Of a stretch of DNA of 32,649 bases, positions 26,007 through 32,649 are shown piece by piece. The DNA lies in assembly GCA_949285075.1 (NCBI GenBank), contig CASDXF010000037.1, positions 1 to 32,649 on the forward strand. Reading direction: 5' to 3'. The DNA comes from an uncultured Bacteroides sp. GTDB taxonomy: Bacteria; Bacteroidota; Bacteroidia; Bacteroidales; Bacteroidaceae. The notes below the pieces were generated by a model. The model was not told the DNA's origin, did no database searches, and saw only the letters and a list, made by a program, of their open reading frames with translations. A program made the position numbers and the translations under genes. Numbering within the stretch: the stretch's first letter is position 1; the number at the start of each line of letters is the position of its first letter.

Positions 26007-26975
26007 TTATCGCGACCGGGCGGAAACGAACTCCGTATCGGCGCCTTGTTCCCAATGCTTCAGGCTCGCCTCTATCTTATGCAGTCCGGAAGGCGTAAGT
26101 TCCGTATCGGCGCCTTGCTCCCAGTCCTCGAACTTAGGCTTAACCGTTATATCGATGTCGTTCTTACGCACGGTGACCGTATAAATCGTATTCCGCTTCA
26201 ACTGCGTGGGAAGCGTCTTGGTCAAGGTTCTCGCCGGCTGTCCGTCGAAGCTAGCCTCTACTGTCACCTCCATCCCTGCACTCTCCTGTTCATATACATA
26301 AAGCACCGCAGGACGGCTCTGAGTCAGCGCATCGGCGAAAGTCACCGTCTCATCCGTCCGGACCACATCCGCCGGAGACTTCGCGCCGTCCTCCTGCGGG
26401 AAAAGATAGGCCGAGCGGGCTACCCCGTTCAGGGAGAACTTATTGACGGCCACTGAACCGGCCACATCAATCACAAGGTCGAAACGGGCCACCCCGCGCC
26501 GTAAGGACACCGTCTGCGCCACCGACGCCCGCGACTGAGGAGCGATGGCAAGGACACCTGTGAAGAAATGGGTAGTAACGTCTCCACCCGGAGCGAAAAC
26601 CGTCTTCAGCCATTCGCTCTCAGAAATTCCGCTTTCCTTCAGCCTGTCCAAATCTATCGCGCCCGCCGTATTCGCCAACATATAAAGGTTGCCTTTATAA
26701 CGGTCTAACCTCAAGTCATACTCTCCACCCGAGAGTTCCAAATTCTTATATACTTTAGTCATCACTCCATCCTCGAAAAGGCAAGCCTGCATATCATCAA
26801 CCTCATTCTCACCCTCAACAGACTGCCCTTCTCCTTCAAAAGCCGCCAAACGGGCGGTCACCACAGGAGGATAGACCTCATTACCCGGGAATCCATTGTC
26901 GGAGCTCTCTGAACATGAATGAAACACTAAACCTAACGACACTACTGCAACTAATCCAAGTCTTTTCATTTTCAT
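26007..26975 (-). CDS. Short fimbrillin-like lipoprotein
   Basis: 322 residues, with lipobox FHSC (C21). It is essentially the N-terminal fimbrillin domain of its two large neighbours: ACLFEDGVMTKVYKNLEL, GNLYMLANTAGAIDL, SEWLKTVFAPGGD, LRRGVARFDLVI and LKRNTIYTVTVRKND each line up with the protein at 23706-25976. It ends soon after EDWEQGADTELTPSG. This segment is partly duplicated (HWEQGADTEF 23 residues on), leaving an odd tail VSARSR. It may be a minor or stalk subunit, or a truncated relative of the large proteins. Gaps of 38 bp and 30 bp to its neighbours indicate a shared transcript. Confidence 0.7.
   Translation of the reverse strand: MKMKRLGLVAVVSLGLVFHSCSESSDNGFPGNEVYPPVVTARLAAFEGEGQSVEGENEVDDMQACLFEDGVMTKVYKNLELSGGEYDLRLDRYKGNLYMLANTAGAIDLDRLKESGISESEWLKTVFAPGGDVTTHFFTGVLAIAPQSRASVAQTVSLRRGVARFDLVIDVAGSVAVNKFSLNGVARSAYLFPQEDGAKSPADVVRTDETVTFADALTQSRPAVLYVYEQESAGMEVTVEASFDGQPARTLTKTLPTQLKRNTIYTVTVRKNDIDITVKPKFEDWEQGADTELTPSGLHKIEASLKHWEQGADTEFVSARSR
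26031..26124. repeat. In-frame 25-bp direct repeat in the short fimbrillin gene
   Basis: Bases 26031-26055 and 26100-26124 agree at 22 of 25 positions and are 69 bp (23 codons) apart. They encode WEQGADTE twice near the C terminus. Confidence 0.7.
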
Positions 26976-27013
26976 ACTTCTTCTTTTTGTGGTTTCTAAC
27001 TATTAATATTTAC

Positions 27014-29260
27014 TCAATATATGTACTTCACCGGTGTCTTCACACATCGGATGGTACGGGTTTTTACCTTATTGTGGTCCGCATACTTTATCCAACTTGA
27101 CTGTCCTTGAGCCGAACCGGCCAGATAGCCTTCAATCGCCCATGTCTTTCCCGCACGGCCGCTAGTAGCCATCAGAAAGAACATCTTCGATACGGAAACC
27201 GTCCCCGCCTCTCTCTCTTTCCATTGATGCCCCAACGAGGCCATCACCCAATGACTTCCCTCATAGTCAAAGTCATAGACATTGACAGAGCCGTAATCCG
27301 CCCCTTCAAACGTAAGATTGCGATTGGTAATGGTATACGTCAACCGTTGTCCAAGCTGATTGTTAAAAGAGTTCGAGCCGTGTCCCAACGCGCAATCGTT
27401 TCCCCATGCAAAGAAACGGAAGTCATCATAATCCGGAATCTCATAGCCATCGGGGGCCATCTCGGCGGGAGCTATCGTCCCGAAGTCCTCCGCTTCCGGC
27501 TTGAATCCCTCATAGTAAAAGTTCGCTCCGTCATACGCGAGCTTCAGTCCGTCGGCATTTCCGCCCTGATACTGGTCGCCCAGAATAGCCAACAGTTCCT
27601 TGTCCGTGCAAGTCCTCAGGTACTCCGCCAAGCCATCGTCTCCCGCCACAGGCTCGTTCTTCACGAGAATCTGGTCTTCAAAACGCCTCGCGTTCCCTCG
27701 CAGGTTGTATTTGCACCACCACGTTCCGTTGACATTCACCACCGGAAGCCCCCAATTCCGCCGTTTTATCACATAAGTCTCCGCATGAGCGCCGTCATCG
27801 CCGGATATAATCAGCTTTATTGTCTGAGGACGGCCGTCGGCTTCAGGGTCATTAGGCCTCCATCCACCTTCCAACGTATAAACGCCGACGTTCTCTCCCT
27901 CATACAGCTTCGCCCATTGAACGTCTCCGCTCTCCGCCTCTAAAACGGCCTTCATCCCTTCCGGAAGCGCGATTTCAGCCAGTCGCCCGTCCACGTACCT
28001 TTCAAAGTCGCAAACGCCGTTTTCGTCAAACCTCACAAGTCCTGTTATCCGTATCGGACTGGGAGCGAACGCCAATACTATCCGGCCGGCACGAACCGTC
28101 TCTCTGCACAAGTCCAGATAGACATATTCCGTATGAAGGTTGCCGGGTATCTTCCTTGCGCTCGCCACATCGACTGTCGCCACTTTCGCCATCGACCTAC
28201 TTCTATTATCCTGAAGCGTAACCGACGTTCCGCTCGCCCGCCCGTTAACGACGACCGTCATCCCCGTTTCAGCCAACAAAGCCAAGCGGAAATTACTTTC
28301 CCAATGGGGGACAAATACGGTATCGCCTCTCTCGCTTAGCGTCACCCCATCGGAGAGCTGCGACGCTTCCCTGTCAATCCACCCCTTACGTTCCAACCCG
28401 GAATCGACCGAAGGCCCGCTCATCCACTCACCGCTCACCACCTCCACTCGGGCGTCCGCTCCGTTACCGTATACCGCCAGCGTATAAACCGTATTCCGCC
28501 TTATCGCCGGCAATTCGGTTGTCAGCCGTCTCCAAGCTCCATTCACACTGACGAGCACCTCCACCGCATGTCTTTCTTCTCCTTGCTCGCACAGATAAAG
28601 CAGCGTTTCTTTCCCGTTCCGGAACGCCTGCTCTCCAAAGTCCTTTCGCCAATCTTTCCCTTTTCCGGTATCCTCTACGGAGTAAAGCTCCCTGATGTTC
28701 ACATAGCCACTGTCGGCGATATTCTTTATACTCACAGCGTGTACCTCTACGTTCTCGAACAAGGATTCCAAATCAACGCGCGCCACGCTACGTTTCAAGT
28801 TGGCCGTCAACGGTGACGCAAGGGCTTCCGAGAGCTCTACCCGGCCCGTCATCAAAAGCCCCTCCGCAGTCATCGCTTCCGATGTCGCCCGCAGATTCAG
28901 AAACTCATCTTCAGTAGTAACCCCCTCTTTCAAGCCCGCGCCTTTCACCGCCTCGGAAGCGTTTGTCCAAAAATAAACGGTTCCGGTCCGTTGAGCGGGC
29001 AAGATATGGCATACACCTTCCCCGTCCAGAGACAGCCCTTCAAGGATTTCTTCCAACACGCCACCATCGAAGCGGAACCCCCTCAACGTATTTATCGCGT
29101 TCTCTCCGTCTGAAGCGGCCCCGTCCGATAAACCCTGAGGCGCAATCCGAACGGCTACCGCGCCCTCCGGCCTCCTATCCAAAGCCTGTTCTTCTGACTC
29201 GCATCCCGCAAATGCACAGGCTAACATACTCGCTAACGCTATATCTTTCAATCTAACCAT
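27014..29260 (-). CDS. Large fimbrillin-like surface lipoprotein (tip-type), paralogue
   Basis: 748 residues. The lipobox is AFAGC with C20, followed by ESEEQ, which resembles the acidic surface-export signal of Bacteroidales lipoproteins. A fimbrillin-type N-terminal domain is visible (RGFRFDGGVLEEILEGL, GTVYFWTNAS, LKRSVARVDLE, IRRNTVYTLAV). The C-terminal module matches the protein at 23706-25976: CDFERYVD, LPEGMKAVLEA, GGWRPNDPEADGR, IKRRNWGLPV, WWCKYN near residue 513, FEDQILV, APDGYEIPDYDDFRFF. The last ~110 residues differ between the two, so the binding surface may have diverged. The ending CVKTPVKYIY parallels its partner. It is first of three genes, preceded by the array-C' region. 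Confidence 0.7.
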   Translation of the reverse strand: MVRLKDIALASMLACAFAGCESEEQALDRRPEGAVAVRIAPQGLSDGAASDGENAINTLRGFRFDGGVLEEILEGLSLDGEGVCHILPAQRTGTVYFWTNASEAVKGAGLKEGVTTEDEFLNLRATSEAMTAEGLLMTGRVELSEALASPLTANLKRSVARVDLESLFENVEVHAVSIKNIADSGYVNIRELYSVEDTGKGKDWRKDFGEQAFRNGKETLLYLCEQGEERHAVEVLVSVNGAWRRLTTELPAIRRNTVYTLAVYGNGADARVEVVSGEWMSGPSVDSGLERKGWIDREASQLSDGVTLSERGDTVFVPHWESNFRLALLAETGMTVVVNGRASGTSVTLQDNRSRSMAKVATVDVASARKIPGNLHTEYVYLDLCRETVRAGRIVLAFAPSPIRITGLVRFDENGVCDFERYVDGRLAEIALPEGMKAVLEAESGDVQWAKLYEGENVGVYTLEGGWRPNDPEADGRPQTIKLIISGDDGAHAETYVIKRRNWGLPVVNVNGTWWCKYNLRGNARRFEDQILVKNEPVAGDDGLAEYLRTCTDKELLAILGDQYQGGNADGLKLAYDGANFYYEGFKPEAEDFGTIAPAEMAPDGYEIPDYDDFRFFAWGNDCALGHGSNSFNNQLGQRLTYTITNRNLTFEGADYGSVNVYDFDYEGSHWVMASLGHQWKEREAGTVSVSKMFFLMATSGRAGKTWAIEGYLAGSAQGQSSWIKYADHNKVKTRTIRCVKTPVKYIY

Positions 29261-29612
29261 AATTATCTTTTATACTTTAATTTATTCCAAATCGGCCTTT
29301 AGAATATTTGTTTGATAAGAACAAACACACCGCCACAACGCTACACGCACGAAACATCTTATTATCAACGCCTTACTATTCATTTGAGAAACAGCCCTAT
29401 CTCTCGCGAGCCGCCGCCCTATCTCTCACGAGCCGTAGGGCTGTCTGTCGCGAGCCGTAGGGCGAGCTGACAAACGGCGAAGGGCTGACGTGAATCTTAC
29501 TCCCCGCGGAAGCGAAAGAACATACCCGAAAAGGCCTCTCTAAATAAAACCCGAGCAAAATTTAAACTACAGGCTCTTACATTTTAAACATGAAATTCCT
29601 TAATGACCCAAA
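29261..29612. other. Intergenic region with array C'
   Basis: No gene. The stretch contains palindrome array C' (29398-29463). I see no clear intrinsic terminator for the protease gene and no clear TAnnTTTG box for the gene starting at 29260. Confidence 0.6.
29398..29463. repeat. 22-bp tandem palindrome array C' (three units)
   Basis: Units at 29398, 29420 and 29442: TATCTCT/CGCG/AGCCGCC/GCCC, TATCTCT/CACG/AGCCGTA/GGGC and TGTCTGT/CGCG/AGCCGTA/GGGC. Right arm, centre type and spacer match array C at 5579-5644, 24 kb away, so this is a dispersed family. The left arms are only partly complementary to the right. Confidence 0.75.
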
Positions 29613-31472
29613 TTAGGGGTTATACAGATTCGGATTGCCCGGGCTATGCAAATAATCTGAAGAATCTACCGGAAACAGATTAAGATTGTCCACATAAAAG
29701 TGATTCATCAATTCTTGCGCCCACGGCCCGTAAGTGAATGAACTGCTATGAGAATACCCCATCACGTGGCCTAACTCATGAAACATTATCTCACAAGCGT
29801 AATAATCGTCATAGTGGCGTAACCAAGCCTGCTGATATGCGCCGAAAACGCTTCCTCCCCCCAAGCCAAGCACCCCGTTACCCGGATAGACCAAACCGAC
29901 CTGCAACGTTCGTTTCTGCCTCATCTGCCGCAATACGTTCTCGGCCGTCACTTTATCGTCCACTCCGCCGTTGCCGTATAAGATGTCTTCATTTTCCCTT
30001 AATATCTCTTCGTGCTCGGGTATATCAATCATATAAGTAAAGTTGATGAAGAAAGCCACAGACTCGCGGCAATGCACCGGCCGGATGCCCATCCAGTTGC
30101 CCGAAGGCCCTCCGTCAGGGAGGTCAGGATTGCCGCCATACAGCCCCCAATAGACGTCCCATCCGTGTTCTATCTTCTGCAACTTCGCCCAGTAATCATC
30201 GCCAGATACCACTTTAAAAGCCGCACCCGACAAGCCGGATACATCCATCTTGCCGACCTCAACATTACGCCCCGTCTCTGTCCGGAGCACGGCGTCGCGC
30301 TGAAGTATCGGAAGCTCTCCGTAGAAATCGGCGAAAGCGGGAATCGTGTCAAAATAAGCCATATCGAAATACTCGTCGCCAAGAGCCGGTACACGTACCC
30401 TTATCAGCACATCTCCCAAGTCGCGGGGAGAGTAGAAACGAGCGTGCAGGCGCCCGTCGTCGGTCAGGCTCAACTGAAGAGGCTCAGACGTATTGAATTT
30501 GCGCTGTCCGGGGTCCGTATAAACCTCCTTCGGTTCTCCATCCTGTAAAATCTTCCCATGCTTGCCCTCGGCGTAGGCTTTCCCCGTAAGGAACATCACT
30601 CCCGAGCGGTCTTCCGGATGGCTTACCCGCGTCACCACACGCCCCATGTAGTTTGGCCTAAGGTCACCGTAGCTAAACGTATATGACTGCTCCACGCTCT
30701 CTCCCCGATAGTTCCGGGTTAAAAGGGAAACCGTCCCGCTTAAAGGAGCTTCGCCCACTACCGGCATAAAGTTCAGCGCGGCAAGCCTGTCCAGACTCAG
30801 GTCGTTTATCACCCCGTCGCTCTCACCGCCGAAGTTTCCGTCGCCCGAAAGCGTAGTCGCGAAACGCGCCTCATTCAACGAAAGCGTCTTCGACACGACC
30901 GCGTTTCGCACATAAGGATTATTGAACCCAAAGTCAAACTCGATTCTACCCATTATGCGCTCCTGCCTGACTTCCTCGGTCAATGAAGCCACCTCCTGAC
31001 TTCCGCCGGCGGTTTGCCTTCGCTCCACCGTGAACGGCGTCTGAGAATAAAAGTACTCCGCCTCCAACGGCTTCCGCAAGTCGGCGGGAAAAGTCAGCCA
31101 CCGGTCCGAAGCGTTCGTCAACGAGTGAATCGTCGCCCGGTCTTTACTCTCGTCCCCCTTAACGCCTAACACCAGTAAGCGATAAGACCCGGCGTGTAGC
31201 CCTTCCACGTAAATCTCCGAAGAGGAGGGATTATAAGCGGACTTAATGTCCTCCACCAGATTACCATCTTCATCCACAAGGTAATAGAAAACTTTGTCAT
31301 AAGCCGACTTTTCCCAAGTCAACGAACGGGTCGGCCCGCCGTCATACCCGGCGCTATACAACTTAAAAACGGCACTCGGCATTTCCGCGCCCGGGGAGTC
31401 TCCCCACTCTTCTTTACTGCAAGCTACCAAAAGCAAACTTCCCAATAAAGCGCTAAAAACAATTTTCTTCAT
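29613..31472 (-). CDS. Metzincin-type zinc protease lipoprotein with fimbrillin-like front part
   Basis: 619 residues from the ATG at 31472, which directly precedes a good lipoprotein signal (LLLVAC, C18, then SKEEW). The C terminus carries the metzincin zinc motif HExxHxxGxxH: H565, E566, H569 and H575 in HELGHVMGYSH, with M589 in QELMNHFY as the possible Met-turn. The first ~300 residues look like a fimbrillin or FimB-type adhesin (YVEGLHAGSYRLLVLGV, RIMGRIEFDFGF). A middle part (YWAKLQKIEHGWDVYW..GGNPDLPDGG) resembles the GGW.PNDP.ADG region of the two large neighbours. I infer a surface-bound protease that may sit on, or process, the fimbria. Gene order places it first in the cluster. The longer frame upstream of the ATG lacks a signal. 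Confidence 0.75.
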   Translation of the reverse strand: MKKIVFSALLGSLLLVACSKEEWGDSPGAEMPSAVFKLYSAGYDGGPTRSLTWEKSAYDKVFYYLVDEDGNLVEDIKSAYNPSSSEIYVEGLHAGSYRLLVLGVKGDESKDRATIHSLTNASDRWLTFPADLRKPLEAEYFYSQTPFTVERRQTAGGSQEVASLTEEVRQERIMGRIEFDFGFNNPYVRNAVVSKTLSLNEARFATTLSGDGNFGGESDGVINDLSLDRLAALNFMPVVGEAPLSGTVSLLTRNYRGESVEQSYTFSYGDLRPNYMGRVVTRVSHPEDRSGVMFLTGKAYAEGKHGKILQDGEPKEVYTDPGQRKFNTSEPLQLSLTDDGRLHARFYSPRDLGDVLIRVRVPALGDEYFDMAYFDTIPAFADFYGELPILQRDAVLRTETGRNVEVGKMDVSGLSGAAFKVVSGDDYWAKLQKIEHGWDVYWGLYGGNPDLPDGGPSGNWMGIRPVHCRESVAFFINFTYMIDIPEHEEILRENEDILYGNGGVDDKVTAENVLRQMRQKRTLQVGLVYPGNGVLGLGGGSVFGAYQQAWLRHYDDYYACEIMFHELGHVMGYSHSSSFTYGPWAQELMNHFYVDNLNLFPVDSSDYLHSPGNPNLYNP

Positions 31473-31648
31473 GTCGTACCACAGTTTAATTAAATCTTCT
31501 CTTTTTCTTCTTGTCCCATAAGACAAAAAATGTCAGCAGAATGTTCTGTACGCCACAAATATTTATTTTTATTAAGAAAAACGTTAAACCCGGCCGAACG
31601 AAACAATAAAGATTAATCAGCTGACAAATAAGCGCATACATAAGAAAA

Positions 31649-31676
31649 GGGAGATATACCATAAAGTACATCTCCC
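31649..31676 (-). terminator. Terminator of the small membrane-protein genes
   Basis: GGGAGAT (31649-31655) pairs with ATCTCCC (31670-31676), with partial inner pairing TAC/GTA. On the minus strand the stem is followed by TTTTCTT. It lies 30 bp after the stop at 31706. Confidence 0.7.
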
Positions 31677-31705
31677 TAAGACGGCCTATCCTAACTATAG
31701 ATATA

Positions 31706-32080
31706 TCACATATCGCTAAGCATAAATCCGATAAGTGTCAACGCGTTCACGCCCAACGCATAGAGCGAGGCGAAGAACAAAAAGAAGTTCAAATGCCGAT
31801 TCCGGCGCCTTTCCTTGAATGGATAGAAAAGATGCGTGATAAACAGATAGGGGCATAACAGAACCCACCATAACCAATACGTGAAATCATCGGAAGCGCT
31901 TACGTTTCTCACAATAAGAAACAGCAGAAAATACACGCTGAAAGAGGCCAAGAAATACTTGACATACTCTTCCTTCTTGTCTATAACTTTAGCCGGACAC
32001 CACCAATAGCACAGCGTGACGATGGCAAGCATCAAAAAGTCCCAAGCGTAAAAAACGCCTACAGTCGTAATTATATCCAT
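31706..32080 (-). CDS. Small integral membrane protein
   Basis: 124 residues with about four hydrophobic segments (near 3-22, 43-58, 70-86 and 100-120), separated by charged loops such as KKEEY and KERRRNRH. The ATG at 32080 is preceded by GGAGAAC, one of the better ribosome binding sites in the window, so the frame's earlier Met at 32101 is less likely. I do not recognise a family. It is the last of a run of small membrane-protein genes and is followed by a terminator. Confidence 0.65.
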   Translation of the reverse strand: MDIITTVGVFYAWDFLMLAIVTLCYWWCPAKVIDKKEEYVKYFLASFSVYFLLFLIVRNVSASDDFTYWLWWVLLCPYLFITHLFYPFKERRRNRHLNFFLFFASLYALGVNALTLIGFMLSDM

Positions 32081-32111
32081 TGTTCTCCGATTCTTTCTCA
32101 ATCATTAAAGC

Positions 32112-32360
32112 TTATATACAGAAGTCATGACAGACCACGACAACAATAAGCGCGAGCAATACGACCGCATAAGAAACTCTCAGCGCCTTGCTCGCGATGA
32201 ACATTCCTCCCAGACTGCCCAGAATGGGGCAAAGGAGTACCAACGGGAACCATTGACCCGTATTGTGGCAGGCCATTACGGTCAGAGCGACGGAGCAGGC
32301 CAATATCACTCCCATATCGACAACGCTCAAACCATTCTTAAAAGGATTACGAAAAAGCAT
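32112..32360 (-). CDS. Small integral membrane protein
   Basis: 82 residues with two to three hydrophobic segments (about 14-31, 37-57 and 62-80). No family is recognised. It lies 31 bp before the start of the next membrane-protein gene and probably shares its transcript. A Met at residue 16 is a possible alternative start but would remove part of the first segment. Confidence 0.6.
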   Translation of the reverse strand: MLFRNPFKNGLSVVDMGVILACSVALTVMACHNTGQWFPLVLLCPILGSLGGMFIASKALRVSYAVVLLALIVVVVCHDFCI

Positions 32361-32378
32361 AAGTATACACTATTTTGA

Positions 32379-32441
32379 TTAACAGAACTCTAAACGAAAG
32401 AGGTGAAGCAATAGCATGAATAAGGCAAAGGTGGCAATCAT
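32379..32441 (-). CDS. Possible 20-residue membrane microprotein
   Basis: A short frame MIATFALFMLLLHLFRLEFC starts at 32441, with AAGAGAG about 12 bases upstream, between two membrane-protein genes of the same direction. It is nearly all hydrophobic. The sequence is too short to prove coding. Confidence 0.3.
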   Translation of the reverse strand: MIATFALFMLLLHLFRLEFC

Positions 32442-32479
32442 AAAGAAGACTCTCTTTTTACCTATCTTACGAGGAGACG

Positions 32480-32649
32480 TTAACCTCCCGCTATCGCATG
32501 CGTAATCAGCGTGGAGGCCACCGCGAATAGCAGCCACACAAGCACCCGGACGATTCTGCGCACGGCGAACATGTCGGCAAGCAACGCCACGATGAAGACC
32601 GCCAACAGAAGATACGGCAGTGAGAATCCACAAAAGGCACCGTAAATGC
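32480..32649 (-). CDS. Membrane protein, C-terminal fragment (runs off the window)
   Basis: The frame from the window end to the TAA at 32480 encodes 55 residues with two hydrophobic segments (FSLPYLLLAVFIVALL, then VRVLVWLLFAVASTLI) and the tail THAIAGG. This reads as a real membrane protein, unlike the overlapping frame 32442-32633, which is Arg/His-rich. The start lies outside the window. Confidence 0.6.
   Translation of the reverse strand, partial: IYGAFCGFSLPYLLLAVFIVALLADMFAVRRIVRVLVWLLFAVASTLITHAIAGG

Noticed and set aside
32442-32633. Upstream part of an 84-codon frame at the right edge
   Set aside because: The alternative minus-strand frame in the same region encodes a clear hydrophobic membrane protein ending at 32480, whereas this one is Arg/His/Cys-rich without any signal.

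Overview
The window reads as chromosomal DNA of a member of the order Bacteroidales (phylum Bacteroidota). The signs are a SusC/SusD pair, several fimbrillin-type lipoproteins, an rpsO that begins [12 protein letters not shown], promoters with the Bacteroides -7 box TAnnTTTG, and few strong Shine-Dalgarno sequences. The genus cannot be fixed from sequence alone. Apart from an R-M gene, an AraC-type regulator and typA, all genes lie on the minus strand.

Left part (1-11400). A single-chain MmeI-like restriction-modification enzyme (346-3138) is followed by a set of stress- or redox-type genes: a membrane-anchored metallo-beta-lactamase-fold hydrolase coupled to a secreted cyclophilin-like protein, a small lipoprotein, an iron-dependent alcohol dehydrogenase with a hexapeptide acetyltransferase, and a Tat-signal aldo/keto reductase-ferredoxin with a Tat-signal metal-dependent hydrolase. 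An AraC-family regulator (10474-11385) is divergent from the last pair. Four minus-strand promoters carry the same module with identical spacing: two TTACGGA half-sites exactly 21 bp apart, and exactly 31 bp between the proximal half-site and a TAnnTTTG box. I infer that these form one regulon run by the AraC protein. One of the four promoters, at the left edge, now drives only a short vestigial reading frame.

Middle (11400-16600). This part holds rpsO and the divergent translational GTPase typA/bipA, each with a clear promoter and bounded by strong hairpin terminators. It also holds a small membrane-anchored protein and an outer-membrane beta-barrel protein. A 0.8 kb intergenic region contains a tandem palindrome array, a rho-independent terminator and a long imperfect inverted repeat.

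Right part (16600-32649). A calcineurin-type phosphoesterase, a SusC and a SusD form a nutrient-uptake locus, perhaps for a phosphorylated substrate. Next comes a cluster of four lipoproteins: a metzincin protease joined to a fimbrillin-like front part, two ~750-residue proteins that share a C-terminal module, and a short fimbrillin that is essentially their N-terminal domain. At the edge is a group of small membrane proteins, the last cut by the window end.

The main unexplained structure is a set of four intergenic arrays of 22-bp units (5579-5644, 16163-16250, 23595-23682, 29398-29463). They share one geometry (7-bp arm, 4-bp variable centre, 7-bp arm, 4-bp spacer) but use three unrelated arm sequences. 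Together with the four-promoter regulon they are the best candidates for undescribed biology here.
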